A program made the position numbers and the translations under genes. 64,000 nucleotides of DNA from Allohoeflea poritis (GTDB lineage Bacteria; Pseudomonadota; Alphaproteobacteria; Rhizobiales; Rhizobiaceae): positions 1-64,000 of the forward strand of contig NZ_JAPJZH010000009.1 of assembly GCF_027889715.1 (NCBI RefSeq). Reading direction: 5' to 3'. Of the stretch, positions 35,691-45,300 are shown one piece after another (position 1 is the first letter of the stretch; every line of letters begins with the position of its first letter). Under the pieces are notes generated by a model. That model made no database searches. It was not told the DNA's origin and saw only the letters and a list, made by a program, of their open reading frames with translations.

Positions 35691-35934
35691 TTAGGTCCTC
35701 AAAATACAGAATGCGTATTCGTCTATACCGCACGCATTTACTTCGCAGACGGATGCGTTTGGTTTGTGGCCGCATGTTGGCGGCCGCGTCACACTGCGGT
35801 CATAGCAAACCTTTGACAAAAAAGTGTTGCCAATTCGTCACATCTTAGATTCACATGGGGTTTTTGGAGTAAAAATTAAAGACCGGTTTACAACCGGACT
35901 TCAACTTTATTGGTCGCTCACCGGTTGGTTGATA

Positions 35935-38709
35935 TCACTCCGCCTCTTCAACGCGGCTGAGCGCGATCGCCAGTTTTGTCCGCTGCTCCTCAAGCTCGAC
36001 AAGCCGATCCCGTTCGGCCTGCACGATTTCCGGGCGGGCGTTGGCCACGAATTTCTCGTTCTTGAGTTTTTTCTCGATCTTTTCGTGCTCTGCCGCGAGC
36101 TTGCCTAAGGCCTTCTCCAGGCGGGCTTTTTCGGCGTCGATATCAATCAGGTTGCCGAGCGGCAGGCAGTAAGTAGCCTCACCGACGACGATCTGAGCAG
36201 AGCCTTTCGGGGCCTCCTGCTCAAGCACGACATCCTCAACCCGCGCCAGGCGCTTGATGGCCGGATCGTGGCGCAGCAGCCTCACGCAGGTCTCTTCCGC
36301 CGCGCCGACAACGACAAGCGGTGCGACCGCAGAGGGAGGAACATTCATTTCCGCCCTGACGGAACGCAGCCCTGAGACGAGATCGACAAGCCAGTTTATT
36401 TCATCGGCGGCTTCCTCGTCCTGATAGCCCGGCTCCGGCCAGGACGCGTGACACAACAGCTCTTTGCGACCGGGCGTCTGGTCCCATAATTCCTCGGTCA
36501 TGAACGGCATGAACGGATGCAGCGTCTTGTATATCTCATCGAGAACATAGGCGGCGCAGCCCTGGGATTCCTTCTTCGCTGCCTCATCCTCGCCACCAAA
36601 GACCGGTTTCAGCAACTCCAGGTACCAGTCGCAGAATTGATTCCAGACAAAACGGTATGCGGCGGCGGATGCCTCGTTGAACTTGTAGCTCTCGACCCCG
36701 GCAGTGATCGCGTGAACGGTGCGTGCAAGCTCGGTCAGAATCCATCGGTTGATCGTGAGCTTGACCTTGAGCGGATCGAAATCCTTCTGCAGCGCGACCC
36801 CGTTCATTTCGGCAAAGCGGGCGGCATTCCACAGCTTGGTCCCGAAATTGCGGTAGCCGGCCACACGCTGCGGATCCAGCTTCACATCGCGTCCCTGCGC
36901 GGCCATGATCGCCAGTGTGAAGCGCAAGGCATCCGCGCCGTACTCGTCTATGAGTTCGAGCGGATCGATCACGTTGCCCTTCGACTTCGACATCTTGGCG
37001 CCGTGCTTGTCGCGAACGAGCGCATGCACATAGACCGTGTGGAAGGGCTCGATCGGCGTGCCGTTCTCGTCCTTCATGAAATGGAGGCCCATCATCATCA
37101 TGCGTGCGACCCAGAAGAAGATGATGTCGAATCCGGTAATCAGCACATCGGTCTGATAGTAGCGCGCAAGCTCCGGCGTCTTCTCAGGCCATCCGAGCGT
37201 CGAGAACGGCCACAGCGCCGAAGAGAACCAGGTGTCGAGGACATCTTCATCGCGCGTCAGTTCGCTCGGCTGCCCGTAATAGTCATCCGCGGCCGCCTGC
37301 GCTTCCTCCTGCGTGCGCTCGACGAAAACCGTGCCATCCGGCCCGTACCAGGCCGGAATCTGGTGTCCCCACCACAATTGCCGGGAGATGCACCATGGCT
37401 GGATGTTCTCCATCCACTCGAAATAGGTTTTCTCCCAGTTCTTGGGAACAAAGTCCGTCCGTCCCTCGCGAACGGAAGCGATTGCCGGTTCGGCAAGCAC
37501 CTTGGCGTCCACATACCACTGGTCCGTCAGGAAGGGCTCGATGGGCACACCGCCACGGTCGCCATGCGGAACCTTGTGCCGGTGGTCTTCGACCTTGTCC
37601 AGCAGACCGAGCTCTTCCATGCGTGCGACGATCTTCTTGCGCGCTTCGAACCGCGGAGCGCCGTCGCACAGATCGAGCGTGTGACCGAGTTCCTCGCTTT
37701 CCTCGAGACCCTCGAGGAAATCCTCATTGTCCTTCAGCGCAAGGTGGCCGTCACGGGTCATGATGTTGACGGCACGAAGACCGGCGCGCTTTCCAACCTC
37801 GAAGTCGTTGAAATCATGCGCCGGTGTCATCTTGACCGCACCGGTTCCCTCTTCCGGATCGGGATACTCATCGGAGACGATCGGAATGCGCCGGCCGACC
37901 AGCGGAAGAAGCACATGTTTGCCGACGATCGATGTGTAGCGCGCATCGTCTGGATGAACCGCAACGCCGGTATCGCCAAGCATCGTCTCCGGCCGCGTGG
38001 TCGCAACGACCAGGTAATCGCGGGTCTGCCATTCGGTCGGCTTTCCATCGTCGTCGAAGGCAACCGGGTGCTCATAGGTAACGCCATCCTCAAGCGGATA
38101 CCGGAAATGCCAAAGGTGGCCTTTGGTGTCGACCTGCTCGACTTCCAGATCCGAGATCGCAGTGAGCAGTTTCGGATCCCAGTTTACGAGACGTTTGTCC
38201 TTGTAGATCAGGCCTTCCTTGTAGAGCGTAACGAAGACCTCAAGGACGGCCTTTGAAAGCCCTTCATCCATGGTGAAGCGCTCACGCGACCAGTCACAGG
38301 AAGCCCCCAGCCGCCGCAACTGGTTGAAGATGGCGCCGCCGGATTCGTCGCGCCAGCGCCAGACCTCCTCGATGAATTTTTCACGGCCCAGGTCGCGCCG
38401 GTGCTGCTGCTTTTCCATCAACTGCCGCTCGACCACCATCTGCGTGGCGATGCCGGCATGGTCCATGCCCGGCTGCCAGAGCACATCCTTGCCGCGCATG
38501 CGCTCGAACCGGACAAGAATGTCCTGCAGCGTGTTGTTCAGGGCATGCCCCATATGCAGGGAGCCCGTGACATTCGGTGGCGGAATGACGATGCAAAAGC
38601 TGTCGGCGCCGGGCTTGGAGCCGGCCCCGGCCTTGAAGGCGCCGGCCTCTTCCCAACGTTTGGCTATCTTTGGCTCGCTCTTGGCGGCGTCGTAGTTTTT
38701 TTCAAGCAT
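35935..38709 (-). CDS. valS: valyl-tRNA synthetase
   Basis: Class I synthetase of 924 residues with editing domain. HIGH motif: PNVTGSLHMGHALNNTLQD; editing-domain TTRPETMLGDTGVAVHP; KMSKS: KMSKSKGNVIDPLEL; the C-terminal coiled coil (residues about 860-924) ends KLAIALSRVEEAE. ATG at 38709 is chosen because homologues begin with LEKNYDAAKSEPKIA; the ribosome site is weak. The upstream gene on the same strand is popZ, 135 bases away. Confidence 0.97.
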   Translation of the reverse strand: MLEKNYDAAKSEPKIAKRWEEAGAFKAGAGSKPGADSFCIVIPPPNVTGSLHMGHALNNTLQDILVRFERMRGKDVLWQPGMDHAGIATQMVVERQLMEKQQHRRDLGREKFIEEVWRWRDESGGAIFNQLRRLGASCDWSRERFTMDEGLSKAVLEVFVTLYKEGLIYKDKRLVNWDPKLLTAISDLEVEQVDTKGHLWHFRYPLEDGVTYEHPVAFDDDGKPTEWQTRDYLVVATTRPETMLGDTGVAVHPDDARYTSIVGKHVLLPLVGRRIPIVSDEYPDPEEGTGAVKMTPAHDFNDFEVGKRAGLRAVNIMTRDGHLALKDNEDFLEGLEESEELGHTLDLCDGAPRFEARKKIVARMEELGLLDKVEDHRHKVPHGDRGGVPIEPFLTDQWYVDAKVLAEPAIASVREGRTDFVPKNWEKTYFEWMENIQPWCISRQLWWGHQIPAWYGPDGTVFVERTQEEAQAAADDYYGQPSELTRDEDVLDTWFSSALWPFSTLGWPEKTPELARYYQTDVLITGFDIIFFWVARMMMMGLHFMKDENGTPIEPFHTVYVHALVRDKHGAKMSKSKGNVIDPLELIDEYGADALRFTLAIMAAQGRDVKLDPQRVAGYRNFGTKLWNAARFAEMNGVALQKDFDPLKVKLTINRWILTELARTVHAITAGVESYKFNEASAAAYRFVWNQFCDWYLELLKPVFGGEDEAAKKESQGCAAYVLDEIYKTLHPFMPFMTEELWDQTPGRKELLCHASWPEPGYQDEEAADEINWLVDLVSGLRSVRAEMNVPPSAVAPLVVVGAAEETCVRLLRHDPAIKRLARVEDVVLEQEAPKGSAQIVVGEATYCLPLGNLIDIDAEKARLEKALGKLAAEHEKIEKKLKNEKFVANARPEIVQAERDRLVELEEQRTKLAIALSRVEEAE

Positions 38710-38844
38710 TGAAACGGTCGTCTGTGAGGAAAGGTCGCTGTGCGGTGTACCCTCACTGTCCGCGCCGTTCAAGCCAAATTCCCGGACAGCCGGCAAGCTG
38801 TCCGGAATTCACGAGCCCGTTCAGGATTGATCTGCAGGCGCGAC

Positions 38845-39624
38845 CTAGCGCCCGCGCGCGACCCGTTCGATTTCTTCGCGGACCAGACGCTCAACAAGCG
38901 TCGGCAGATTATCGTCCAGCCATTGCTGCAGCATCGGGCGCAACATGTCTTCAGCGATCTCGTCGAATGAACGGCTTGGCCCGTTCACGACCGCATGGCT
39001 GAGATTGTCGAATGAGGCTGCCACCTTGTCGCCGGCTTCCTGCGAAATCAGGGCGCGAGAATCATGCGCGCCGAGAAGGCTGGCTTCCGATTGCGTTGTC
39101 ATGGATTGCTGGCCCTTTCCGGCCTCGCCGTTGTTTCCGGCTTCACCGACACTTCTCAGCGATGGCGGGTCATTGGCCGGCGCCGCGATGTGCGATGTGT
39201 CGTCCCGGTCGGTTTCGCTGTCCACCTGCGCTGCGAGCCGCGCAAGGGACACCGGCCTCTTGGTCGGCGCTGCCTCAGGCCTTGTGGATCGGCCCGGATC
39301 TCCCGGAAGGCCGCGAGGAGCGGATGCACTCTTCCGTTCCTTCGGCTGAGCAGCCGCGCTGGCCGCATCGCCGCGTTGGACGTCCCGCGAAACAACGGGC
39401 CCCGCTTTGGGTTGCTCCGGCCTGCGCGGTTCGTTTGCCGCCTTGATCGGCGCGACCGGTTCCTCTATCGCGCTGCTGCCTTCCACCGCAGCGGGCTTCT
39501 TCGCTACAGGCGCCGCTTGCGCGGCGGCTGCGGTTTCAGGGTCGTCGCCTTCCTCTATGATCTTACGAATGGAGGCCAGGATTTCCTCCATGCTCGGCTC
39601 ATGTGCCACATTTGCCTGTGCCAT
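38845..39624 (-). CDS. PopZ-like polar organising protein (DUF2497)
   Basis: Protein of 259 residues with the plan of Caulobacter PopZ: a short N-terminal helix (PSMEEILASIRKIIEEGDD), a long disordered region rich in Pro, Ala and charge, and a conserved C-terminal helical block (EDMLRPMLQQWLDDNLPTLV, then ERLVREEIERVARGR). PopZ forms a polar scaffold that anchors chromosome origins via ParB and recruits cell-cycle regulators. Location upstream of valS is characteristic of the family. Sequence supports membership; the polar role is inferred. Confidence 0.87.
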   Translation of the reverse strand: MAQANVAHEPSMEEILASIRKIIEEGDDPETAAAAQAAPVAKKPAAVEGSSAIEEPVAPIKAANEPRRPEQPKAGPVVSRDVQRGDAASAAAQPKERKSASAPRGLPGDPGRSTRPEAAPTKRPVSLARLAAQVDSETDRDDTSHIAAPANDPPSLRSVGEAGNNGEAGKGQQSMTTQSEASLLGAHDSRALISQEAGDKVAASFDNLSHAVVNGPSRSFDEIAEDMLRPMLQQWLDDNLPTLVERLVREEIERVARGR

Positions 39625-39790
39625 ACCGTTCCTCGTAAATCTGCCGCATCAGGATTCGGATGCCGGCAAGCCGCCGATCCCGAATCACCACCCAAGTTTA
39701 TGCTATTGAATTGCGGAAGAGAATCCCACGCCTAGAAATGCGGAATCCGGTGCACAGATTTGTAGCTGGAAATTTACCGGCGCGTGCCGG

Positions 39791-41134
39791 TCAGCGGCCG
39801 TCGACGGTACGCAGGCCGAACCATTTGTCCTTCACGGCCTCATAGTGTTTTTCAGGCCGGTATTTCGCCACCCTGAGGCCGAGCCGCGAAACCGTCAGCC
39901 GCCCCATGGAGCTTAAAAGACTGTAGCTGGCAACCACCGCATCGCGTTGGGATTGGGCAAGGCTTTCCTGAGCCGACAGCACGTTCGACTGGGTTTCGAG
40001 AACATCCAGCGTCGTGCTTTGACCGACCTTGCGCTCCTCGACCACACCCTGCAGCGCGAGCTGCGCGGCCTGGACCTGCGCCACATTGGCGGCGATCGAC
40101 GCCTTCGACGCCTCAAGCTGGGCCCAGTCCGTGACGATGTTCTGCTGCACTTCGCGGCGCGCCGAATCGACAAGAATGCGCGCCTGGCCCAACGTTTCCT
40201 TCGCCTGCCGGACCGTAGCCGAAGCAGAACCGCCCTGGTAGATCGGAACGCTGAGCGTCGTCGAAACCGTGCTTGTCGTCGTGCCGCCATCGGCATGGCT
40301 GACCGATCCGGAGAGCGATACGCTCGGCAGCAGCGCCCCTTCGGCGGCCTTTACGGTGAACGCTGCGGCATCCACCGAGTACTGGGCGCTCAAAATGTTC
40401 GGATGCTCGCGCAGCCCGGCCTGCACGGCCGCGGTCGAAGATCGCGGAATCGCCTTACGGGTCGGGCTCGGCGCCTTCAGATTCTTCGGCGCAATACCGA
40501 TAATCTGTACATAGACCGCAACGCTCGACTTGTACTGGGCCTGTGCGGACAAGAGGGACGCACGCGCGGACTCAAGCTGTGCCTGCGCCAGGGCGATATC
40601 GGTCCGAGTGCCCTCACCCACGTCGAAACGCGCCTGCGCGGCATTGCGTTGCTCACGCAGGAACTCGAGATTCTGCCGCCTGACACGGACGATCTGCGCA
40701 TCGCGCACGACATTGGCGTAGATCTGCGCTGCCGAAAGCAGGATGGTCATTTCCGTATTCAACAGGTTCTGCTGCCCGCCAAACACATTGGCCTCCGCGG
40801 CGCGGACATTGTTCTTTGTGCGAAATCCATCGAACAGCGACTGTGTGAAGGAAACGCCGACCGAGGCATCTTCGCTCTGCACCGAAACCGGCAACCCGCC
40901 GACATCGACATTGGTGGCCGATGCACTTGCGCTTGCGGAAATCTGTGGACGATATCCGGATTTGGCGATGGCAACGCCCTCATCCGTCGCACGAAGCCCC
41001 GCGCGCGCCGCGTTCAGATCCGGATTGTTCTCGTAGGCCCTTGCCATGGCGCCAAGGATGGTTTCTGCCGAAACGGTGGCAGGTGCCAGCGCCGTCGCGC
41101 CCAGAACAGCGGTTATCAGCAATTTTCGACGCAT
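39791..41134 (-). CDS. tolC: TolC-family outer-membrane channel
   Basis: Outer-membrane exit duct for type I secretion and multidrug efflux, 447 residues. A signal peptide (about 1-23, ending VSAET) is followed by two OEP repeats of long alpha helices (ARAYENNPDLNAARAGLRA, then VQAGLREHPNILSAQYSVDA) with FTQSLFDGFRTKNNV in the beta-barrel region. ATG at 41134 puts the signal peptide first; GAGGGG lies 17 bases upstream, somewhat far. No inner-membrane partner is adjacent, so it probably serves several pumps. Confidence 0.9.
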   Translation of the reverse strand: MRRKLLITAVLGATALAPATVSAETILGAMARAYENNPDLNAARAGLRATDEGVAIAKSGYRPQISASASASATNVDVGGLPVSVQSEDASVGVSFTQSLFDGFRTKNNVRAAEANVFGGQQNLLNTEMTILLSAAQIYANVVRDAQIVRVRRQNLEFLREQRNAAQARFDVGEGTRTDIALAQAQLESARASLLSAQAQYKSSVAVYVQIIGIAPKNLKAPSPTRKAIPRSSTAAVQAGLREHPNILSAQYSVDAAAFTVKAAEGALLPSVSLSGSVSHADGGTTTSTVSTTLSVPIYQGGSASATVRQAKETLGQARILVDSARREVQQNIVTDWAQLEASKASIAANVAQVQAAQLALQGVVEERKVGQSTTLDVLETQSNVLSAQESLAQSQRDAVVASYSLLSSMGRLTVSRLGLRVAKYRPEKHYEAVKDKWFGLRTVDGR

Positions 41135-41310
41135 ACTGGACAAAGCGATTTTCCCCTCAATCGGCTGCTTCGAAACATTACCACGGCAGCTGCGACCCAT
41201 CCAATGGTACCCGCAGATATTATATGTTCGACCTTCGGTTACAATGGCCCTGACATATTCGCATCCGATGGCCTTCGTCCTGTGACCAATAAAGCACAGT
41301 GACTGCGCAA

Positions 41311-41985
41311 TCAGAAAACGAACTCTGCCGCCTTCTCAAATCCAGGCAATGGTTTGACCGAGGTATTGAAGCCCCTGCGTGCCGAGGTATTGCCGCCTTC
41401 GCTCACATAGAGCTCGGCCTTTGAAGCATTGCCATGCCCCTCGACAACAACGAGCCGGCCACCGTCGCGCAATTGGTCAAACAGTGCATCTGGCAGTTGC
41501 TCAACCGCCCCGCCGATGAAAATCACGTCGTAAGGCGCCTCGGGTTTGTAGCCCTGCGCAAGCTCACCGGTGACGACGGCCACGTTGTCGTAGCCGAGAC
41601 TGGACAGTGATTCGGTTGCCGCCTCAGCCAGTGACGGATCCGATTCCAGCGCGACCACGGAATCCGCGAGCAGGGACAGCAGCGCGGACACATATCCCGT
41701 GCCGCACCCGATCTCCAACACGACGTCGTCCTTTTTGACGTCCGCCAGTTGCAAGAGCTTGGCAAGCGGAGACGGTTCCATCAGGAATCGATCCATCGCA
41801 CCATCCTGGCCGGATGAAATGCGGATATCGTCGTCGATATAGGCAAGCTCCCGCATGTTGGCGGGTACAAAGTCTTCGCGCGCGACAGACAGGAACGCCT
41901 GCAGCACCGGATGAGACGTCACGTCCGTGGTGCGGATCTGGTTGTCGACCATTCTGGTGCGCGCCAGCTCAAAATCGATGGTCAT
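41311..41985 (-). CDS. protein-L-isoaspartate O-methyltransferase-like protein (second copy)
   Basis: SAM-dependent methyltransferase of the PIMT family, 224 residues: DNQIRTTDVTSHPVLQAFL, REDFVPANMRELAYIDDDI, VLEIGCGTGYVSALLSLLA and YDVIFIGGAVEQLPDALF. It is clearly distinct from the pcm at 17502 (different N-terminus and active-region wording) and belongs to the type found upstream of tolC in rhizobia. The true substrate in this subfamily is uncertain. It is probably transcribed with tolC, 176 bases downstream. Confidence 0.85.
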   Translation of the reverse strand: MTIDFELARTRMVDNQIRTTDVTSHPVLQAFLSVAREDFVPANMRELAYIDDDIRISSGQDGAMDRFLMEPSPLAKLLQLADVKKDDVVLEIGCGTGYVSALLSLLADSVVALESDPSLAEAATESLSSLGYDNVAVVTGELAQGYKPEAPYDVIFIGGAVEQLPDALFDQLRDGGRLVVVEGHGNASKAELYVSEGGNTSARRGFNTSVKPLPGFEKAAEFVF

Positions 41986-42120
41986 TCAGCGTCTCCGAAT
42001 TATTTGTCCTGCTAATAATGCGCGTGGCGGAACGTTTCAAGCGACCTTTCGAAAACCGGGCAATTTGTCCCGCCGGGTGTCGGAGCCGCCACATCGAACG
42101 TCAGGTCGTCGCGTCAAATG

Positions 42121-43140
42121 CTACGCGTCCCGCACCGGAGCTATCCGCAGCGCTGCAAGATCCGCGGATCCCGTGCAGAAACATACGATCCGCAACTGAC
42201 GGATCGCATCTTCAAAGTGCCCGATCAGCGAATCCGGCGAATCGTTTGCCGCATGCAACAGACCGGCCGCCTGCCCCGCCATGTCCGCCCCGGCACGCAC
42301 CGCCTTTGCCACGTCAATGCCGGTTTTGATACCGCCTGAGGCAATGATCGTCGCCTTCGGACAGGCTGCACGAGCTTCGACTACGGCATCGACGGTCGGA
42401 ATGCCCCAGTCCGAAAAAGCGTTCGCGAGCGCCGCCTCACGCGCATCCGACATACGTGCGGCCTCGACGGCGGCCCAGTTTGTGCCGCCGGATCCCGCCA
42501 CATCGATGATCGCGATTCCCGCATCGACGAAGCGACGCGCCACCGCCGCTGAGATTCCGGACCCCACCTCCTTGATCGCCACGGGAACCGGCAGGGCCTC
42601 GGAAACAGAGACGATTTTGTCGAACAGGCCGGACCAGTCGCGGTCCCCCTCCGGTTGAACGGCCTCCTGGAGCGGATTGAGATGGATGTAAAGAGCGTCG
42701 GCCTCGATCATCTCGACGGCCCTGAGCGCTTCTTCAGGGCCAAATCCGCGATTGAACTGCGCGGCACCCAGATTGCCCAGGATGGGTACGGACGGGGCAA
42801 GGGACCGCAGGCCGCTGTCCAGACCGCCATCCATGCCCTCCTCGATCGCCACCCGCTGCGAGCCCACCGCGAAGGGAAGCTTCAGCGTTTCGCAGGCCCG
42901 GGCAATGTTCTCGTTGATTGTGGCGGCGCGCTCCGGGCCGCCTGTCATGGAGCTGACCAGAATCGGCGCACTGATCCGTTTGCCCAAAAAAGACGTACCA
43001 AGATCAATTTGGTCCAAATTCAATTCCGGCAAGGCGCAATGGACAAACTCGATTCTCTCAAATCCGCTGGTTCCGGTGGATTTTTTCTGGCGTTGTCCAA
43101 GGACAATCGAAAGGTGTTCGTCTTTCCTTTTGGTCGGCAT
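42121..43140 (-). CDS. fni: type 2 isopentenyl-diphosphate delta-isomerase
   Basis: FMN- and NADPH-dependent enzyme interconverting IPP and DMAPP, 339 residues. The N-terminal KRKDEHLSIVLGQ and the FMN barrel segments SSMTGG, SQRVAIEEGMDGG, HLNPLQEAVQPEGD, IKEVGSGISAAVARR, DVAGSGGTNWAAVE and ASGGIKTGIDVAKAV identify it. It faces crtE across 312 bases and supplies balanced C5 precursors for the adjacent carotenoid genes, as type 2 enzymes do in other marine alphaproteobacterial clusters. Confidence 0.93.
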   Translation of the reverse strand: MPTKRKDEHLSIVLGQRQKKSTGTSGFERIEFVHCALPELNLDQIDLGTSFLGKRISAPILVSSMTGGPERAATINENIARACETLKLPFAVGSQRVAIEEGMDGGLDSGLRSLAPSVPILGNLGAAQFNRGFGPEEALRAVEMIEADALYIHLNPLQEAVQPEGDRDWSGLFDKIVSVSEALPVPVAIKEVGSGISAAVARRFVDAGIAIIDVAGSGGTNWAAVEAARMSDAREAALANAFSDWGIPTVDAVVEARAACPKATIIASGGIKTGIDVAKAVRAGADMAGQAAGLLHAANDSPDSLIGHFEDAIRQLRIVCFCTGSADLAALRIAPVRDA

Positions 43141-43452
43141 TCGCCCTTCAATCCCGGTTATACTTCCTCAAAGGCAAGAACCATTCAGCCGCTTCTGACA
43201 GCCTGGCCTTTTGTGTTCCAGGGGATAGTAGGTGTAAAAAAAGGATTGGCGGTCAAGAGCGTTTGTGCATTGCTTCATTACTCGGCCATCGTTCGCCCTA
43301 TAATGAGATAAAAAGGGCGAGTGGGGTAAAACACTTGCCGAAGCTGCCATAAAGGTCGGCAACCGGAAGGGGACAGGATCATCAGCACATTCGCACAATC
43401 TCTCAAGCGGACAGGTCTTCGCTCCCCCGACAAACAGCTCGAAGCTCTCCGG
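43141..43452. promoter_or_regulatory. divergent fni/crtE intergenic region
   Basis: No protein-coding gene is supported here. It must hold promoters for fni (leftward) and crtE (rightward). The stretch 43220-43260 contains A-runs, and GGAAGGGG (43365-43372) is a ribosome-site-like sequence ahead of the crtE frame. No operator of a known carotenoid regulator was recognised. Confidence 0.4.
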
Positions 43453-44298
43453 TTGGAAGTCAATGAAAGTCTCGACCGGCTGCTTCCCGAAGCGGCGATG
43501 CACCCGTCATCCCTGCATCGCGCCATGCGCTACAGCATCTTGGCAGGCGGCAAGCGCATACGCCCCGTCATGTGCATCCTCGTCAGCGAAGCATCGGGTG
43601 GCGTGGGACGCGATTTTGCGGTCAGGGCCGGTTGTGCGATCGAATGCGTTCACACCGCATCGCTCATTCTGGACGATCTGCCGAGCATGGACGATGCCGA
43701 ACTGCGTCGTGGCCGCAAAACGACGCACAGGGAATTCAGCGAAGCAACGGCCATACTCGCCTCGATCGGATTGCTGAACCTTGGCTACGCGATCATCACC
43801 CAGTCGCAGGACACGGATCCGGAGGTCAAGGTCCAGGCGCTCGATGTCCTGTGCGAAGCGGTCGGATCGAAAGGAATGATCGCCGGTCAGGAAATCGATC
43901 TGCACGAACGCCACGGTTTCAGCGAGGTCTCGCCCATCGAGAACCTGAACTGGCTGAAGACCGGAGCCCTGTTCGTCGCCTCCGCGCAAATCGGCGCCCT
44001 GGCGGCCGGGTTGAATCCGTCGTCGGTCGACGCCGTCAAGGATTTCGCGAAACATGTCGGTCTGGCGTTCCAGACCGCCGATGATCTCATTGATCATTCC
44101 GGCGACATCGATGCGATCGGCAAAGATGTCGGGCAGGACGAAGGTGTGCCGACACTGGTATCACTTTCCGGAGATGACGCGGCGCGCCTGTCTTGCGAGG
44201 AGAATCTCGCCCTCGCACATGACACGCTTCGAAAAACCGATCTTGACAGCGCCGGTCTTCTGGCGCTTGTGGACAGCATCTTCGGTTCCAAAATATAA
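43453..44298 (+). CDS. crtE: geranylgeranyl diphosphate synthase
   Basis: Trans-prenyl transferase making the C20 precursor of carotenoids, 281 residues as given. Both Asp-rich motifs are intact: LDDLPSMDDAELRRGRKTTH and FQTADDLIDHSGD; GGKRIRPVM is the diphosphate-binding lead-in. The start is uncertain. TTG at 43453 is the first acceptable codon, yet the frame is open further up and DKQLEALRLEV before it looks coding, while no ATG or GTG exists there; GGAAGGGG at 43365 would fit a start at about 43378-43381, where the codons are ATC. The ABC ATPase gene follows after 12 bases. Confidence 0.9.
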   Translation: MEVNESLDRLLPEAAMHPSSLHRAMRYSILAGGKRIRPVMCILVSEASGGVGRDFAVRAGCAIECVHTASLILDDLPSMDDAELRRGRKTTHREFSEATAILASIGLLNLGYAIITQSQDTDPEVKVQALDVLCEAVGSKGMIAGQEIDLHERHGFSEVSPIENLNWLKTGALFVASAQIGALAAGLNPSSVDAVKDFAKHVGLAFQTADDLIDHSGDIDAIGKDVGQDEGVPTLVSLSGDDAARLSCEENLALAHDTLRKTDLDSAGLLALVDSIFGSKI

Positions 44299-44310
44299 TC
44301 TCGACCTGAC

Positions 44311-45300
44311 ATGTTCATGGCAAGACAACCGACCGAGGCGACCAGGACGGATCGCCCACCGGAAGCGGCGCCCACAGCGCTGGAAATCGCCGGTCTGTCT
44401 GTTCGGTACGGTTCGCGTGGCGTTATTGACGGGTTGGACCTTGCAATCGGCCGGTCTGAAATATTCGGTCTTTTGGGTCCGAATGGTTCCGGAAAGACGA
44501 CACTGGTTCGCGCAATCTGCAAGCGCGTCAAGCCGAGCGCCGGCCGCATTCGCATATCCGGTGAAAACAACACGAAACGCAGCGCGCTGCGCCGTGTCGG
44601 GCTCGTGCCCCAGGAAATCGCTCTTTATCCGCATCTGACGGTGCGTGAAAACCTTATGACCTTCGGCCGGCTGTCCGGGCTGTCGCACCGGCAAACGGCG
44701 AAGATTCTTGATTTCGTCGTCGAGGCAACGCGCCTCACGCGCCATCTCGACGATGCGGTGCACACGCTTTCGGGCGGCTGGAAACGCCGTGCCAACATCG
44801 CCGCCGCCCTGCTTCACGGACCATCGCTTTTGATCCTCGACGAACCGACCGTGGGTGTCGATATCGGCGCGCGCAACGCCCTGCATACGGTGATCCGAAA
44901 TCTCGGTCGTTCCGGACTGGCCGTGTTGCTGACGACCCACGATCTCGATCAGGCGCAGGCGCTGTGCAGCCGCGTCGGCTTTCTGCGCGACGGGAAGCTT
45001 TCACCGGTGGGGCGCCCGGCGGATTTGCTCAAGGACGCCTTTGATTCCAAATGCGAATTGCTGGTCGATCTTTACGAACCGGCCCGCTCCAAGACACGCG
45101 ATATGCTCAAGCGGCTGGGCTTTTCCAGCCGTCATCTCGGCCTCGAATGGAGCCGCATGATCGACACATCCGTCGATGCCCAGGCCGGGCTTACCGATGC
45201 CCTCCACCGCACGGATCTGCGTATCAAGGAAATCCGGTTCCGCGAGCCGGATCTCGACAGCCTGTTCGTGAAACTGACCGGCGAGGATGGCCGCTCATGA
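44311..45300 (+). CDS. ABC transporter ATP-binding protein (exporter type)
   Basis: ATPase of 329 residues of the CcmA/DrrA/NodI-like group. Walker A (LLGPNGSGKTTLVRAICK), Q-loop (LVPQEIALYPHLTVRENLM), signature (LSGGWKRRANIAAALL; Trp follows GG instead of the usual Gln), Walker B (LLILDEPTVGVD) and switch His (LLTTHDLDQAQ) are present. About 95 C-terminal residues follow the ATPase core, as in DrrA-type drug exporters. Its end overlaps the permease start by four bases (ATGA). Position between crtE and crtZ suggests co-expression with carotenoid synthesis; the substrate is unknown. An ATG at 44317 is also possible. Confidence 0.87.
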   Translation: MFMARQPTEATRTDRPPEAAPTALEIAGLSVRYGSRGVIDGLDLAIGRSEIFGLLGPNGSGKTTLVRAICKRVKPSAGRIRISGENNTKRSALRRVGLVPQEIALYPHLTVRENLMTFGRLSGLSHRQTAKILDFVVEATRLTRHLDDAVHTLSGGWKRRANIAAALLHGPSLLILDEPTVGVDIGARNALHTVIRNLGRSGLAVLLTTHDLDQAQALCSRVGFLRDGKLSPVGRPADLLKDAFDSKCELLVDLYEPARSKTRDMLKRLGFSSRHLGLEWSRMIDTSVDAQAGLTDALHRTDLRIKEIRFREPDLDSLFVKLTGEDGRS

